From contig JBQCDV010000025.1 in assembly GCA_051960855.1 (NCBI GenBank), positions 1 to 53,172 of the forward strand: a stretch of DNA of 53,172 bases. The letters are read 5' to 3'. Positions 7,258-18,926 of the stretch are shown here, piece by piece (position 1 is the first letter of the stretch; every line of letters starts with the position of its first letter). The translations under genes and the position numbers were made by a program. The notes under the pieces are model-generated. The model searched no databases, was not told the DNA's origin, and saw nothing but the letters and a program-made list of their open reading frames with translations. The stretch comes from JBQCDV01 sp051960855 (lineage in GTDB: Bacteria; Actinomycetota; Actinomycetes; JAJZTN01).

Positions 7258-9912
7258 TCACGCTGGCAGCATTCGCCGCAGCTCACTGTGCCGGGCCAGG
7301 GCAGGGGCCACCGTGACCGCCGATCCGAGGACAGCCAGCCCCTGGGCGCTGACGACCACCGGGTTGAGCTCCAGCCGTCGCAGCTGCGGGACCTCGTCGG
7401 CCAGCGCCGCGAGAGTGAGCAGCAGGTCCTCGGCCGCGGCGACGTCGAGCGGCTCCGCGCCGCGGTAGCCCAGCAGCAACGGAGCCGCCCGCAGCGAACG
7501 GACCATCGCGGCGGCCTCGAGGTCGGTCAGCGGGGGCACGCGGTAGGCGACGTCACCGAGCAGGTCGGAGGCCACGCCGGCGAGACCCACGCTGACGTAG
7601 GGGCCGAGCAGCGGGTCCTCCTCGGTGGTGAGCCTCAGCGCCGTGCCCGGAGCCGCCATCCGCTGCACGACGAACCCGGCGTGCTCCGCTGGGACGCCGG
7701 CGTGACCGACCTGCTCGACGAGTGAGTGCCAGGCATGTAGCACCTCGGCGTCGGTGGCGAGGTCGAGGCGCACCGCGACGGAGTCGGAGCGGTGCCGCAG
7801 CGGCGAAGCCGTCGCCTTGAGCACGACTGGCAGTCCGAGCCGGTGCCCGGCCGCGACCGCCTCGTCGGCAGTGGTGACCGGGAGCGCCTCCCAGAGCTGG
7901 ATTCCGCAGTGCGCCAGCAGCTCCCGGGTCTCCTCCTGCGAGAGCTCGCCACCGTCGGGGAGGCGCCGGAGCACCGAGTCGACATAGTGTCCCACTGACG
8001 CTATGTCGAGGTCGGGACGCGGCGGGACCTCGCCGACCGGTCGTCTGCGCCACTCGGCATAGCGGACCTGGGCAGCCAGCGCGCGTACGGCGTCTTCCGG
8101 AGTCGGGTAGGACGGGACCGCCTGCGCTGCCGACTGCGAGGTCACGAGGGCCCGCATCCCGAGGAAGGTCGACACGACCGGCTTGGTGCCCGCCTCCGCG
8201 CACCGCGCCAGCGCCTCCACGACGTCCTCATCGGGTGTGAGCAGCGGCGGCACGAAGACGGCGACCACGGCGTCGACGTCCGGGTCGTCGAAGACCTGCG
8301 TGAGTGCGCGGTCGAAGTCCTCGCCGGTGGCCTCGGCACCTAGCGGTAGCGCGACCGCGACCGGCAGGCGCCACGACTCGCAGGCGTCGGCCGCGAGGAC
8401 GGCCAGGGCATCGGAGTTGCTCACGATCGCGACGCGGTCGCCCTGGGGCAGCGGCTGGCTGGCGAGGACGGCGGCCGCATCGAACATCTGCGAGAGGTTC
8501 TCGACGCGGATGACGCCGGACTGCCGGAACAGCGCGTCGAGCACGGCCGGCGGCGCTTGAGAGGTCCGGACGGCATGACCGAGCGGGACGCCCTGACCGG
8601 CGTTGCCGGACTTGACGACGACGACCGGCTTGCTGCGGGCAAGCCGCCGGGCGAGCCGGGCGAACTTGCGGGGGTTGCCGACGGACTCGAGGTAGAGCAT
8701 CACGACGTCCGTGGCGGCGTCGTCCTGCCAGTACTGCAGCAGGTCGTTGCCGGAGACGTCGGCGCGGTTGCCGGCGTTGACGAAGGTCGACAATCCCAGA
8801 CCCCGCTGGGTGAGCGCCTCCAGGATGGCCATCCCGAGCGCGCCGGACTGCGAGAAGAAGCCGATGCGGCCGGGAACGGGCAGTCGCGGGTAGAGGCTGG
8901 CGTCGAGCCGCACCTCTGGGTCGGTGTTGATCAGCCCGAACGAGTTGGGCCCGACGACACGCATCCCGGAGGCGTGCGCGAGCCGGACGAGTCGGCGCTG
9001 GCGTTCGCGTCCCTCCGACCCCGTCTCGGCGAAGCCGGCGCTGACGACGACGATGCCTTGGACCTGTTTGGCCGCCGCGTCAGCGACGACGAGCTCGACC
9101 TGGTCGGCGGGGACGGCCACGACCGCGAGGTCGACGTGACCCGGGACGTCCCGCAGGGAGGCGTAGGACCTGACACCGGCAATCTCGTCCGCGCCCGGGT
9201 TGACCACCGCCACGTCGCCGGTGAAGCCGGCGTCGAGGATGGTGCGCAGCACCGTCTGCCCCACCGAGCGGTAGGTGCGGCTGGCCCCCACCACCACGAC
9301 CGACGTCGGGTGCAGCAGCCGCGCGATGCTGCGCGCTTCCGCGCGGTGCTCCCGGGAGGCCATCACCTCGCGGCTCGCCTCGGTCGGCTCGATGTCGAAC
9401 CGCAGGTGGACCACGCCGTCCTCGTAGCCGTGGCTCACCGAGTAGCCCGCATCGCGGAAGACCTGGATCATCTTGCGGTTGGCGGGCAGCACCTCCGCCT
9501 CGAACCGGCTGATTCCTCGCTCCCGCGCTGCGGCGGCCAGGTGCTCGAGCAGGACCGACCCCAGCCCCCGACCCTGGTGAGCGTCCTCGACCAGGAAGGC
9601 CACCTCAGCGGTCGACTCCCCCACCCAGTCGTAGCGGCCGACCGCGATCATCTGGCCACCAGCCACGACGATGAGCGCGACGCGGCGGTTGTGGTCCACC
9701 GAGGTGAACCGCTCGACGTCGCGGGGGGTCAGCTCCGGGTAGGGCGCGAAGAAGCGGAGGTACTTCGACTCCGGACTCACGCGCGCGTAGAACTCGACGA
9801 GCAGCTGGGCGTCGGTGGGCAGGATCGGGCGCACATGGGCGGGCGCCCCGTCGGACAGCACGACGTCGGCTTCCCAGTGGTCCGGGTACGGCTGCTCGGT
9901 CACGCCGCCCAC
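7258..9912 (-). CDS. Pat-like protein acetyltransferase: N-terminal GNAT fused to NDP-forming acyl-CoA synthetase
   Basis: 884 residues. Residues 25-170 are a GNAT domain (VRPILPTDAQ; acetyl-CoA loop HQGRGLGSVLLEHL at about 112-125; LPANRKMIQVFRDAGY). From about 195 follow a CoA-binding domain (HPTSVVVVGASRTYRSVG), a CoA-ligase region with SQSGALGMAI, and a C-terminal ATP-grasp domain (about 660-884). GNAT first and synthetase second is the order of type II Pat enzymes such as Streptomyces PatA, which acetylate lysines of AMP-forming acyl-CoA synthetases. The SHTGAL loop bearing the phosphorylated His of true ADP-forming synthetases reads GHAVRTSQAP here, so that half may be regulatory. GTG at 9912 or 9903 is the start; I cannot decide between them. 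It heads the minus-strand operon and is divergent from an acyl-CoA synthetase. Confidence 0.88.
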   Translation of the reverse strand: MGGVTEQPYPDHWEADVVLSDGAPAHVRPILPTDAQLLVEFYARVSPESKYLRFFAPYPELTPRDVERFTSVDHNRRVALIVVAGGQMIAVGRYDWVGESTAEVAFLVEDAHQGRGLGSVLLEHLAAAARERGISRFEAEVLPANRKMIQVFRDAGYSVSHGYEDGVVHLRFDIEPTEASREVMASREHRAEARSIARLLHPTSVVVVGASRTYRSVGQTVLRTILDAGFTGDVAVVNPGADEIAGVRSYASLRDVPGHVDLAVVAVPADQVELVVADAAAKQVQGIVVVSAGFAETGSEGRERQRRLVRLAHASGMRVVGPNSFGLINTDPEVRLDASLYPRLPVPGRIGFFSQSGALGMAILEALTQRGLGLSTFVNAGNRADVSGNDLLQYWQDDAATDVVMLYLESVGNPRKFARLARRLARSKPVVVVKSGNAGQGVPLGHAVRTSQAPPAVLDALFRQSGVIRVENLSQMFDAAAVLASQPLPQGDRVAIVSNSDALAVLAADACESWRLPVAVALPLGAEATGEDFDRALTQVFDDPDVDAVVAVFVPPLLTPDEDVVEALARCAEAGTKPVVSTFLGMRALVTSQSAAQAVPSYPTPEDAVRALAAQVRYAEWRRRPVGEVPPRPDLDIASVGHYVDSVLRRLPDGGELSQEETRELLAHCGIQLWEALPVTTADEAVAAGHRLGLPVVLKATASPLRHRSDSVAVRLDLATDAEVLHAWHSLVEQVGHAGVPAEHAGFVVQRMAAPGTALRLTTEEDPLLGPYVSVGLAGVASDLLGDVAYRVPPLTDLEAAAMVRSLRAAPLLLGYRGAEPLDVAAAEDLLLTLAALADEVPQLRRLELNPVVVSAQGLAVLGSAVTVAPALARHSELRRMLPA

Positions 9913-10004
9913 CGCCTGCGGTCCCCACCGGTCGTCATCGCGCCTCCCTCCGACGCCGACCCTACGGGCTTGCGCCCGAAGCCACGAAGGTCGAAGGTGC
10001 GGCC

Positions 10005-11762
10005 ATGACGATCACTCCTGCCGGCCAGACGTTCCGGGACGCGCGCGACCTGCTGCTCGAGTGCACGGGCCGACCGGACGAGGCCTACCAGCGGTTCTCG
10101 TGGCCAGAGCTCGAGCAGTTCAACTGGGCGCTGGACTGGTTCGACGCCTTGGGCCGTGACGAGCAGCGCAAGGACCAGGTGGCGCTGCGAGTGCTGCGGG
10201 ATGTGGGGACCGACGCTGAGACCGACGAGCAGCTGACCTTCGCCGAGCTGTCGGAGCGGTCGAGCCAGGTCGCGGTGTGGCTACGCGACGAGGTCGGAGT
10301 CCGCCGAGGGGACCGGACAGTCGTCATGCTCGGCAACCAGGTCGAGCTGTGGGAGACGATGCTGGCCCTCTTCAAGCTCGGCTCGGTTGTCATCCCCGCT
10401 ACCACGCTCCTGGGGCCAGCGGACCTCCGGGACCGGATCGACCGGGGTCATGCCCGGCACGTCGTGGTCCGCTCCGCCGACGCCCAGCGGCTGGCTGAGG
10501 TGCCCGGCGACTGGAGCCGCATCGCGGTGGGCGAGCCCATCGAGGGGTGGCTGGACTACGCGCGCTCGAGGACGGTCGCTGCGGCGTTCGAGCCCGATGG
10601 TCCGACCGCCGCCACCGACCCCCTCCTGCTCTACTTCACCTCCGGCACGACGGCCTCCCCCAAGCTCGTCGAGCACACACACGTGAGCTACCCGGTCGGT
10701 CATCTGTCGACGATGTCGTGGATCGGGGTGCGGCCCGGCGATGTGCACCTCAACATCAGCTCGCCGGGGTGGGCCAAGCACGCGTGGTCCAACTTCTTCG
10801 CCCCCTGGAACGCCGAGGCGACCGTGCTGGTCCACGACTACGCCCGCTTCGACGCGGCCACGCTGCTCGAGGTGATGCGCCGCTGCGAGGTCACGACCTT
10901 CTGCGCTCCGCCGACGGTGTGGCGGATGCTGATCCAGGCCGACCTCGCAGGCAACCGCATCCCGACCCTGCGCGAGTGCGTCGGCGCCGGCGAGCCGCTC
11001 AACCCCGAGGTCATCGAGCGGGTGCAGGAGGCCTGGGAGATCACGCTGCGGGACGGCTACGGCCAGACCGAGACCACCGCCCAGGTCGGCAACCCGCCCG
11101 GCCAGGCGCTCAAGCCAGGGTCGATGGGCAAGCCGCTGCCCGGCTACGACGTCGTCCTCGTCGAGCCGGTGAGCGGTGAGGAGGTCGGGGTCGGCAGCGA
11201 GGGCGAGATCTGCCTGCCGCTGTCCCGTCGCCCGCTCGGGCTGATGGTTGGCTACCGGGACGACCCCGAGCGCAACGACGAGGCGATGCGCGACGGCTAT
11301 TACCACACCGGCGACGTTGCGACCCGGGACGAGGACGGCTACCTGACCTATGTCGGCCGCGCCGACGACGTCTTCAAGGCCAGCGATTACCGCATCTCGC
11401 CGTTCGAGCTGGAGTCGGCGCTGATCGAGCACCCGGCGGTCGCCGAGGCGGCGGTCATGCCCTCCCCGGACCCGCTGCGGCTGGCCGTCCCCAAGGCCTA
11501 CGTCGTGCTCGCGGCCGGCTACGAGCCCACGGCCGAGACCGCCGAAGGGATCCTGCGCCACGCCCGCCAGGTCCTCGCGCCCTACAAGCGGGTGCGGCGA
11601 CTGCAGTTCGCCGAGCTGCCCAAGACCATCAGCGGCAAAATCCGCCGGGTCGAGCTGCGCGGTCAGGAGGCGCAGGTGCATGGGACCGGCGAGGACCGGT
11701 CGGTGCGGGCGCCCGGTGAGTACTGGGAGGACGACTTCCCCGGCCTCAAGACCGAGTCCTGA
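10005..11762 (+). CDS. AMP-forming acyl-CoA synthetase (acetyl/medium-chain type)
   Basis: Activates a carboxylic acid with ATP to an acyl-adenylate and then to acyl-CoA. The 585-residue protein has the full adenylate-forming set: YFTSGTTASPKLVEHTH (P-loop, about 210-225), GYGQTETT, YHTGDVATRDEDGYLTYVGR with the hinge Asp, and PKTISGKIRR near the C-terminus with catalytic Lys545. That lysine is the usual site of Pat acetylation. The N-terminus (RPDEAYQRFSWPELEQFNWA) and overall length resemble the ACSM/medium-chain branch more than Acs. The start is ATG 10005 in a 92-bp divergent spacer. Substrate chain length is not decided by the sequence. Confidence 0.88.
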   Translation: MTITPAGQTFRDARDLLLECTGRPDEAYQRFSWPELEQFNWALDWFDALGRDEQRKDQVALRVLRDVGTDAETDEQLTFAELSERSSQVAVWLRDEVGVRRGDRTVVMLGNQVELWETMLALFKLGSVVIPATTLLGPADLRDRIDRGHARHVVVRSADAQRLAEVPGDWSRIAVGEPIEGWLDYARSRTVAAAFEPDGPTAATDPLLLYFTSGTTASPKLVEHTHVSYPVGHLSTMSWIGVRPGDVHLNISSPGWAKHAWSNFFAPWNAEATVLVHDYARFDAATLLEVMRRCEVTTFCAPPTVWRMLIQADLAGNRIPTLRECVGAGEPLNPEVIERVQEAWEITLRDGYGQTETTAQVGNPPGQALKPGSMGKPLPGYDVVLVEPVSGEEVGVGSEGEICLPLSRRPLGLMVGYRDDPERNDEAMRDGYYHTGDVATRDEDGYLTYVGRADDVFKASDYRISPFELESALIEHPAVAEAAVMPSPDPLRLAVPKAYVVLAAGYEPTAETAEGILRHARQVLAPYKRVRRLQFAELPKTISGKIRRVELRGQEAQVHGTGEDRSVRAPGEYWEDDFPGLKTES

Positions 11763-11778
11763 CCCGAACGACGCTGCC

Positions 11779-12399
11779 ATGGACCTCGCCGACGTCGTCC
11801 ACCGGCGCCGGATGGTGCGGGCCTACGACCCCGACCGTCCGGTGCCGCGAGAGACCCTCAGCCGGCTGCTGGCGCTCGCCGTGCACGCTCCGAGCGCCGG
11901 CTTCAGCCAGGGCTGGGACTTCGTCGTCCTGTCCCGGCCGGAAGAGGTGGCGGTCTTCTGGGCGGCCACGACCGGTGGGTCCGAGGAGCCGCCCGACAAC
12001 TGGCTGCGCGGCATGCAGACCGCGCCCGCACTGGTGCTGTGTCTGAGCCACCGGGACGCCTATCTCGACCGCTACGCCGAGCCAGACAAGGGCTGGACCG
12101 ACCGCGACGAGGCCCGCTGGCCCATCCCCTACTGGTACACCGACACCGCGATGGCGGCGCTGCTCATGCTCCTCGGTGCGGTCGACGAGGGGCTGGGGGC
12201 GTGCTTCTTCGGGGTGCCCGGCGAGCGGTGGAATGCCCTGCGGTCGACGTTCGGTGTCCCCGACTCCCGCGACCCCGTCGGCGTCATCTCGGTCGGGTAT
12301 CCGGCACCGGACCGCCGGTCACCATCGCTGCGTCGTGGCCGCCGAGGAGTGGAGCAGGTGGGCCACGACGGTCGTTTCGGTCAGCCCTGGCTGGGCTGA
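11779..12399 (+). CDS. Nitroreductase family protein
   Basis: A 206-residue FMN-dependent oxidoreductase. It begins MDLADVVHRRRMVRAYDPD, the usual nitroreductase N-terminus with the RRM-R(A/S) FMN-phosphate loop. Later come HAPSAGFSQGWDFVV, the WYTDTAMAALLMLLGAVDEG helix and ACFFGVPGE, where the isoalloxazine-binding segment normally lies. The ATG at 11779 is 16 bp after the synthetase stop; a longer in-frame extension would overlap that gene and is rejected. The substrate is unknown. Probably co-transcribed with the acyl-CoA synthetase. Confidence 0.85.
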   Translation: MDLADVVHRRRMVRAYDPDRPVPRETLSRLLALAVHAPSAGFSQGWDFVVLSRPEEVAVFWAATTGGSEEPPDNWLRGMQTAPALVLCLSHRDAYLDRYAEPDKGWTDRDEARWPIPYWYTDTAMAALLMLLGAVDEGLGACFFGVPGERWNALRSTFGVPDSRDPVGVISVGYPAPDRRSPSLRRGRRGVEQVGHDGRFGQPWLG

Positions 12400-12468
12400 C
12401 GCGTCGAGGCGACGTCCGGATCCCGAAACGCCGTCGTCTGGTCCCATGCGCCGTGCGACTCTGGACGC

Positions 12469-13101
12469 ATGCTGGCCGCCTCCCTCGCCTTCGCGGTCGC
12501 CGGCGGCCTGCTCGTGCTGCTGCCCGGCCCCGACACGCTCGTCGTGCTGCGCGCCCTCGTCCGCAGCGGCCGACGAACGGCGCTGCTGACGGTCCTCGGT
12601 GTGCTCACCGGCCTCGCCGTCTGGGTGCTGGCCGCCGTGCTGGGTCTCGCCGCGCTGCTGCGGGCCAGCGAGGACGCCTACGCGGCGTTGCGCATCGTCG
12701 GCGCGGTCTACCTGCTGTGGCTGGGGATCCAGTCGTGGCGCAACCGCAGCAGCCTGGAGCTGGGGTCAGCCGACGACGGCGGGCACCACGGACAGCGACG
12801 TTCGCTGATCGGGCATGGCTTCCGGGCCGGTCTGCTGACCGACCTGCTCAACCCCAAGGTCGGGGTCTTCTTCGTGACGTTCCTGCCGGGCTTCGTGCCG
12901 GCGGGCACCTCGGTGCCGGCGGCGTCGGCGGTCTTCGGGGCGGTCTACCTTCTCGAGACCGCGGTGTACTTCGCGGTGCTGCTGGTCGCGGCCGCGCCGC
13001 TGCTGCGCTGGATGAGCCGGGCGCGCGTCCGGCGGGCGATGGACCGGGTCACCGGCAGCGCCCTGATCGGCTTCGGCGTGCGGCTGGCGACCGAGCGCTG
13101 A
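12469..13101 (+). CDS. LysE/RhtB family amino-acid exporter
   Basis: A 210-residue, six-helix inner-membrane protein. The N-terminus LLVLLPGPDTLVVLRALVRSG contains the family's conserved PGP motif in the first helix. GLLTDLLNPKVGVFFVTFLPGF is the second signature (NPK before helix 4). The charged loop in the middle (SADDGGHHGQRRS) matches the variable cytoplasmic loop of RhtB proteins. The start at ATG 12469 follows a 69-bp gap with no strong ribosome-binding site. The exported compound cannot be predicted. Confidence 0.88.
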   Translation: MLAASLAFAVAGGLLVLLPGPDTLVVLRALVRSGRRTALLTVLGVLTGLAVWVLAAVLGLAALLRASEDAYAALRIVGAVYLLWLGIQSWRNRSSLELGSADDGGHHGQRRSLIGHGFRAGLLTDLLNPKVGVFFVTFLPGFVPAGTSVPAASAVFGAVYLLETAVYFAVLLVAAAPLLRWMSRARVRRAMDRVTGSALIGFGVRLATER

Positions 13102-13194
13102 CCCCTCGCTGAGCCCCTGTGCGTCGCTGCCCGGCTGCGTGACGTCGACGGACGAGAATGGGGCGTCACCGACGCTACCGAGGAGCACGCACGC

Positions 13195-15660
13195 ATGGCA
13201 CGCCGCAGCACGTCCGGCCCCACCCCGCCCGAGGACTTCCGCGAGCGCATCGTCGACATCGACGTCGCCCAGGAGATGCAGGGCAGCTTCCTCGAGTACG
13301 CCTACTCGGTCATCTACTCCCGTGCCCTGCCGGACGCCCGCGACGGGCTCAAGCCGGTGCACCGGCGCATTCTCTATCAAATGGCGGAGATGGGGCTGCG
13401 TCCCGACCGCGGGCATGTGAAATGCGCACGTGTCATCGGCGACGTCATGGGCAAGTTGCATCCGCACGGCGACGGCGCGATCTACGACGCTCTCGTGAGG
13501 ATGGCGCAGCCGTGGTCGATGCGCGTTCCTTTGGTCGACGGTCATGGAAATTTTGGATCTCTTGACGATGGTCCGGCGGCCTATCGTTACACCGAATGCC
13601 GTTTGGCCCCAGCCGCACTGGACCTCGTCGCCTCCCTCGACGAGGACGTCGTCGACTTCCGGTCCAACTACGACGACCAGGGCAAGGAGCCCGACGTCCT
13701 GCCGGCGGCCTACCCCAACCTGCTGGTCAACGGCTCGAGCGGGATCGCGGTCGGCATGGCCACCAATATGGCGCCGCATAACCTGATTGAGGTCGTGGCG
13801 GCCGCGCGTCACCTCATCGCGCACCCGGAGGCGACCACCGAGGACCTGATGCGCTTCGTGCCCGGTCCGGACCTCCCCACCGGCGGCACCATCGTGGGCC
13901 TCGACGGGATCCGGGACGCCTACGAGACCGGGCGCGGCTCCTTCCGCACGAGGGCGACGGCGAAAGTCGAGAACGTCACGCCGCGCAAGAAGGGGATCGT
14001 CGTCACCGAGCTGCCCTACGGCGTCGGTCCTGAGCGCGTGATCGAGAAGATCAAAGAGGCGGTCGACTCCAAGAAGCTGCAGGGCATCAGCAATGTGGAC
14101 GACTACTCCGACGTCGACAACCCCCTGCGCCTGGTCATTGAGATCAAGAATGGCTTCCACCCGGAGGCGGTGCTCGAGCAGCTGTACAAGCTGACGCCAA
14201 TGGAGGACTCGTTCGGCATCAACAACGTCGCGCTCGTCGACGGGCAGCCACGGGTGCTGGGGCTGCGCGAGCTGCTGCGTGTCTACGTCGACCATCGCAT
14301 CGAGGTCGTCCGGCGGCGCACGAGCTTCCGCCGCCGGAAGGCGGCCGACGAGCTGCACCTCGTCGAGGGCATCCACATCGCGGTGCTCAACATCGACGAG
14401 GTCATCCAGGTCATCCGGACCAGCGAGGACACCGCGGAGGCGCGCGGACGCCTCATGAGCGTCTTCGACCTGTCCGAGCTGCAGGCCAACTACATCCTCG
14501 AGCGACCACTGCGGACCCTCACGAAGTACTCCGTGCTCGAGATCGAACGCCGCCGCGACGAGCTCACCCGCCTCATCGAGGAGCTCGACGCGATCCTCGG
14601 CGACGAGTCGCTGCTGCGGAAGCTGGTCTCCGACGAGCTCGCCGACGTCGCCAAGCGTCTCGGGACTCCCCGCCGCACCGTGCTGCTCGAGTCCGCCGGG
14701 GCACCAGCCACCGCGGCGGTCCCGCTGCAGGTCACTGACGACCCGTGCTGGGTGCTGTTGTCCTCCACCGGGCTGGTCGCGCGCACGAGCAGCGACGACC
14801 CCATCCCGACCGAGGGCTCCCGGGCCAAGCACGACGTCATCGTCAGCACGGTCCGAGCGACGGCCCGCGGTGAGGTCGCGGCGCTCACGAGCCGCGGCCG
14901 CATGGTCCGGGTCAACGTCCTCGAGCTGCCGGCGCTGCCGCCCACGGCGACCGCGCCGAACCTCAGCGGCGGCGTCCCCCTCACCGCGCTGGTCACCCTC
15001 GAGAAGGGCGAGCAGGTGCTGGGGCTGAGCTCGCTGCGCACCGACAGCCCGGGGATCGCCCTTGGCACCGCCCAGGGGGTGGTCAAGCGGGTCACCACCG
15101 ACTACCCCGGCAACCGGGATGCTTGGGAGATGATCGCGCTCAAGGACGGCGACGAGGTGGTGGGGGCCGTCGAGCTGACCACGGGCACGGAGGAGCTCGT
15201 CTTCGTCACCACCGACGCCCAGCTGCTGCGCTTCTCCGCCGAGTCCGTCCGGCCGCAGGGACGCACCGCGGCAGGCATGGCGGGCATCCGGCTGGCGCCG
15301 AAGGCACGCGTGCTGACCTTCACAGCGGTGGCTCAGGCCGCCGACGCCGCCGTCCTGACGGTGTCGGGCAGCAGCGATGCACTGCCCGGCACGCAGCCCG
15401 GCAGCCTCAAGGTGGCGCCGTTCAGTGAGTACCCAGCAAAGGGGCGGGGCACCGGCGGGGTCCGCTGCCACCGCTTCCTCCGTGGTGAGGACACTCTGCT
15501 GCTCGCAGCAGTCGGACCGCTGCCTCTGAGGGCGGCCGCCGCCAGCGGTGTGCCCGTCGAGCTGCCGGCGCCGACCGGGAAGCGGGACGGTTCAGGGACG
15601 CCGGGGTCGCAGCCGATTGCCGGCGCCGCGGGCATCCCCGGCACGCCGGACGCCGACTGA
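13195..15660 (+). CDS. parC: DNA topoisomerase IV subunit A (GyrA/ParC family)
   Basis: Breakage-reunion subunit of a type IIA topoisomerase. The 821-residue protein starts at ATG 13195, with GAGGAG nine bases upstream. Signatures: YSRALPDARDGLKPVHRRIL (about 41-60), the QRDR loop HPHGDGAIYDALVRM (89-103), catalytic Tyr132 in AYRYTECRL and GNPYFNG-type downstream blocks. The C-terminal beta-pinwheel (from about 500) lacks a clear GyrA box (QRRGG), so ParC is favoured over GyrA. A parE-like gene lies 0.9 kb away in convergent orientation. Position 94, equivalent to E. coli GyrA Ser83, is Gly. Codons from about 13369 to 13617 use more A/T than the rest of the gene. Confidence 0.92.
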   Translation: MARRSTSGPTPPEDFRERIVDIDVAQEMQGSFLEYAYSVIYSRALPDARDGLKPVHRRILYQMAEMGLRPDRGHVKCARVIGDVMGKLHPHGDGAIYDALVRMAQPWSMRVPLVDGHGNFGSLDDGPAAYRYTECRLAPAALDLVASLDEDVVDFRSNYDDQGKEPDVLPAAYPNLLVNGSSGIAVGMATNMAPHNLIEVVAAARHLIAHPEATTEDLMRFVPGPDLPTGGTIVGLDGIRDAYETGRGSFRTRATAKVENVTPRKKGIVVTELPYGVGPERVIEKIKEAVDSKKLQGISNVDDYSDVDNPLRLVIEIKNGFHPEAVLEQLYKLTPMEDSFGINNVALVDGQPRVLGLRELLRVYVDHRIEVVRRRTSFRRRKAADELHLVEGIHIAVLNIDEVIQVIRTSEDTAEARGRLMSVFDLSELQANYILERPLRTLTKYSVLEIERRRDELTRLIEELDAILGDESLLRKLVSDELADVAKRLGTPRRTVLLESAGAPATAAVPLQVTDDPCWVLLSSTGLVARTSSDDPIPTEGSRAKHDVIVSTVRATARGEVAALTSRGRMVRVNVLELPALPPTATAPNLSGGVPLTALVTLEKGEQVLGLSSLRTDSPGIALGTAQGVVKRVTTDYPGNRDAWEMIALKDGDEVVGAVELTTGTEELVFVTTDAQLLRFSAESVRPQGRTAAGMAGIRLAPKARVLTFTAVAQAADAAVLTVSGSSDALPGTQPGSLKVAPFSEYPAKGRGTGGVRCHRFLRGEDTLLLAAVGPLPLRAAAASGVPVELPAPTGKRDGSGTPGSQPIAGAAGIPGTPDAD

Positions 15661-15730
15661 GGCTGGCCGAAACGCCGCCGGGGCGGGGGCGAGCACCGCC
15701 GCCCGCACCCGCCCCGTCTCAGCTGCAGGC

Positions 15731-16474
15731 TCAGGCGGCTACCGGCACCTGCATGAAGGAGAGGATGCGCCGCCACGCGTCGGCGCAGGCCTCCTGCCAC
15801 TCAGCGTAGGTGCGGTCGAAGAAGGAGTGCGGCGCGCCGTCATACACATGCAGCTCCGCGGTCTTGCCCGCCTGCTGCAGCCGCTGCGCCAGCTCCTCCA
15901 CCTCCGCGACCGGGATGCCCTGGTCGGCGCCGGCGGCGAGCATCAGCAAGGGCGCCTCGATCTGGTCCACCGCGTCGCCGACGTAGGCGGGACGTCCGTA
16001 GAAGCCGACCGCGCCGCTGAGACCCAGCGAGGTCGCGGCCAACCGCCAGGACTGACCACCGCCGAAGCAGAAACCGAGGGAGTAGACCCGCTCAATGCCG
16101 TGCTCGACCCGCAGCCGGGCGACAGCTGCGGCGGCGTCCGCCTCGACGTTGCTCGGCGTGAGCTCGAAGACCTTCGACTTCCAGTCGAAGTCGTCGTCGC
16201 GCATGGCCACACCATCGGTGCGACCGAAGTAGTCGATGGCGATGGCAGCGACACCGGCCTCGGCGAAACGCTCGGCCAGGGCGACGTAGTAAGGGTGCAG
16301 GCCGCGCACGTCCGGAAGGATCACCACGCCCACGTCGGCGGCGTTGGTCTCGGGCAGCGCCTCGTAGGCGGCGAACGAGTGCCCCTCCTGGCTGACGAGC
16401 TCGAGCTGGGCGGTGGAGGCGACCTTCCCGACCACCGGCGGTGCGGGTGGGCGGTCAGCGTCGTTATGGCACAC
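15731..16474 (-). CDS. Dienelactone hydrolase family protein
   Basis: A 247-residue alpha/beta hydrolase. GTG 16474 is preceded by AAGGAGG at eight bases, a strong ribosome-binding site. The nucleophile elbow is LGFCFGGGQ with Cys136, typical of carboxymethylenebutenolidase. The acid is in AGADQGIPVAEVEE and the His in DGAPHSFFDRTYAEWQ, completing the Cys-Asp-His triad. The segment PDVRGLHPYYVALAERFAE near residue 54 is also typical. Substrates of such relatives range from dienelactones to unknown esters. The gene sits alone between convergent parC and parE and may be expressed independently. Confidence 0.88.
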   Translation of the reverse strand: MCHNDADRPPAPPVVGKVASTAQLELVSQEGHSFAAYEALPETNAADVGVVILPDVRGLHPYYVALAERFAEAGVAAIAIDYFGRTDGVAMRDDDFDWKSKVFELTPSNVEADAAAAVARLRVEHGIERVYSLGFCFGGGQSWRLAATSLGLSGAVGFYGRPAYVGDAVDQIEAPLLMLAAGADQGIPVAEVEELAQRLQQAGKTAELHVYDGAPHSFFDRTYAEWQEACADAWRRILSFMQVPVAA

Positions 16475-16576
16475 GGGCAGGTCCTCCTTGCGTAGAGATG
16501 CGAGGTTCTTCCTCGCAGCCTGCCACGCCGGCGGTCACTCCTCACGCCGAGGTGACGACCGCCTCACTCACCTGCC

Positions 16577-18715
<2,139 letters not shown>

Positions 18716-18926
18716 TCCAGCAGGGTAACTGCGCGGGCCGCACGCGCCCGGCAGCGACGCACAGGACCCGGTGCCCCACCGATGCCGGCCTCCGGAACTC
18801 CCTGGCTCACGCCGTGTTCGCTGACAGCAGACGCCCTCAACACGGTTCGGAATGGTCGGGCCGGGAACGCCGGTCGATGGTTGGATGTTGACTCGGGTAG
18901 CAACGCACGGAGGAGACGAAGACGAC

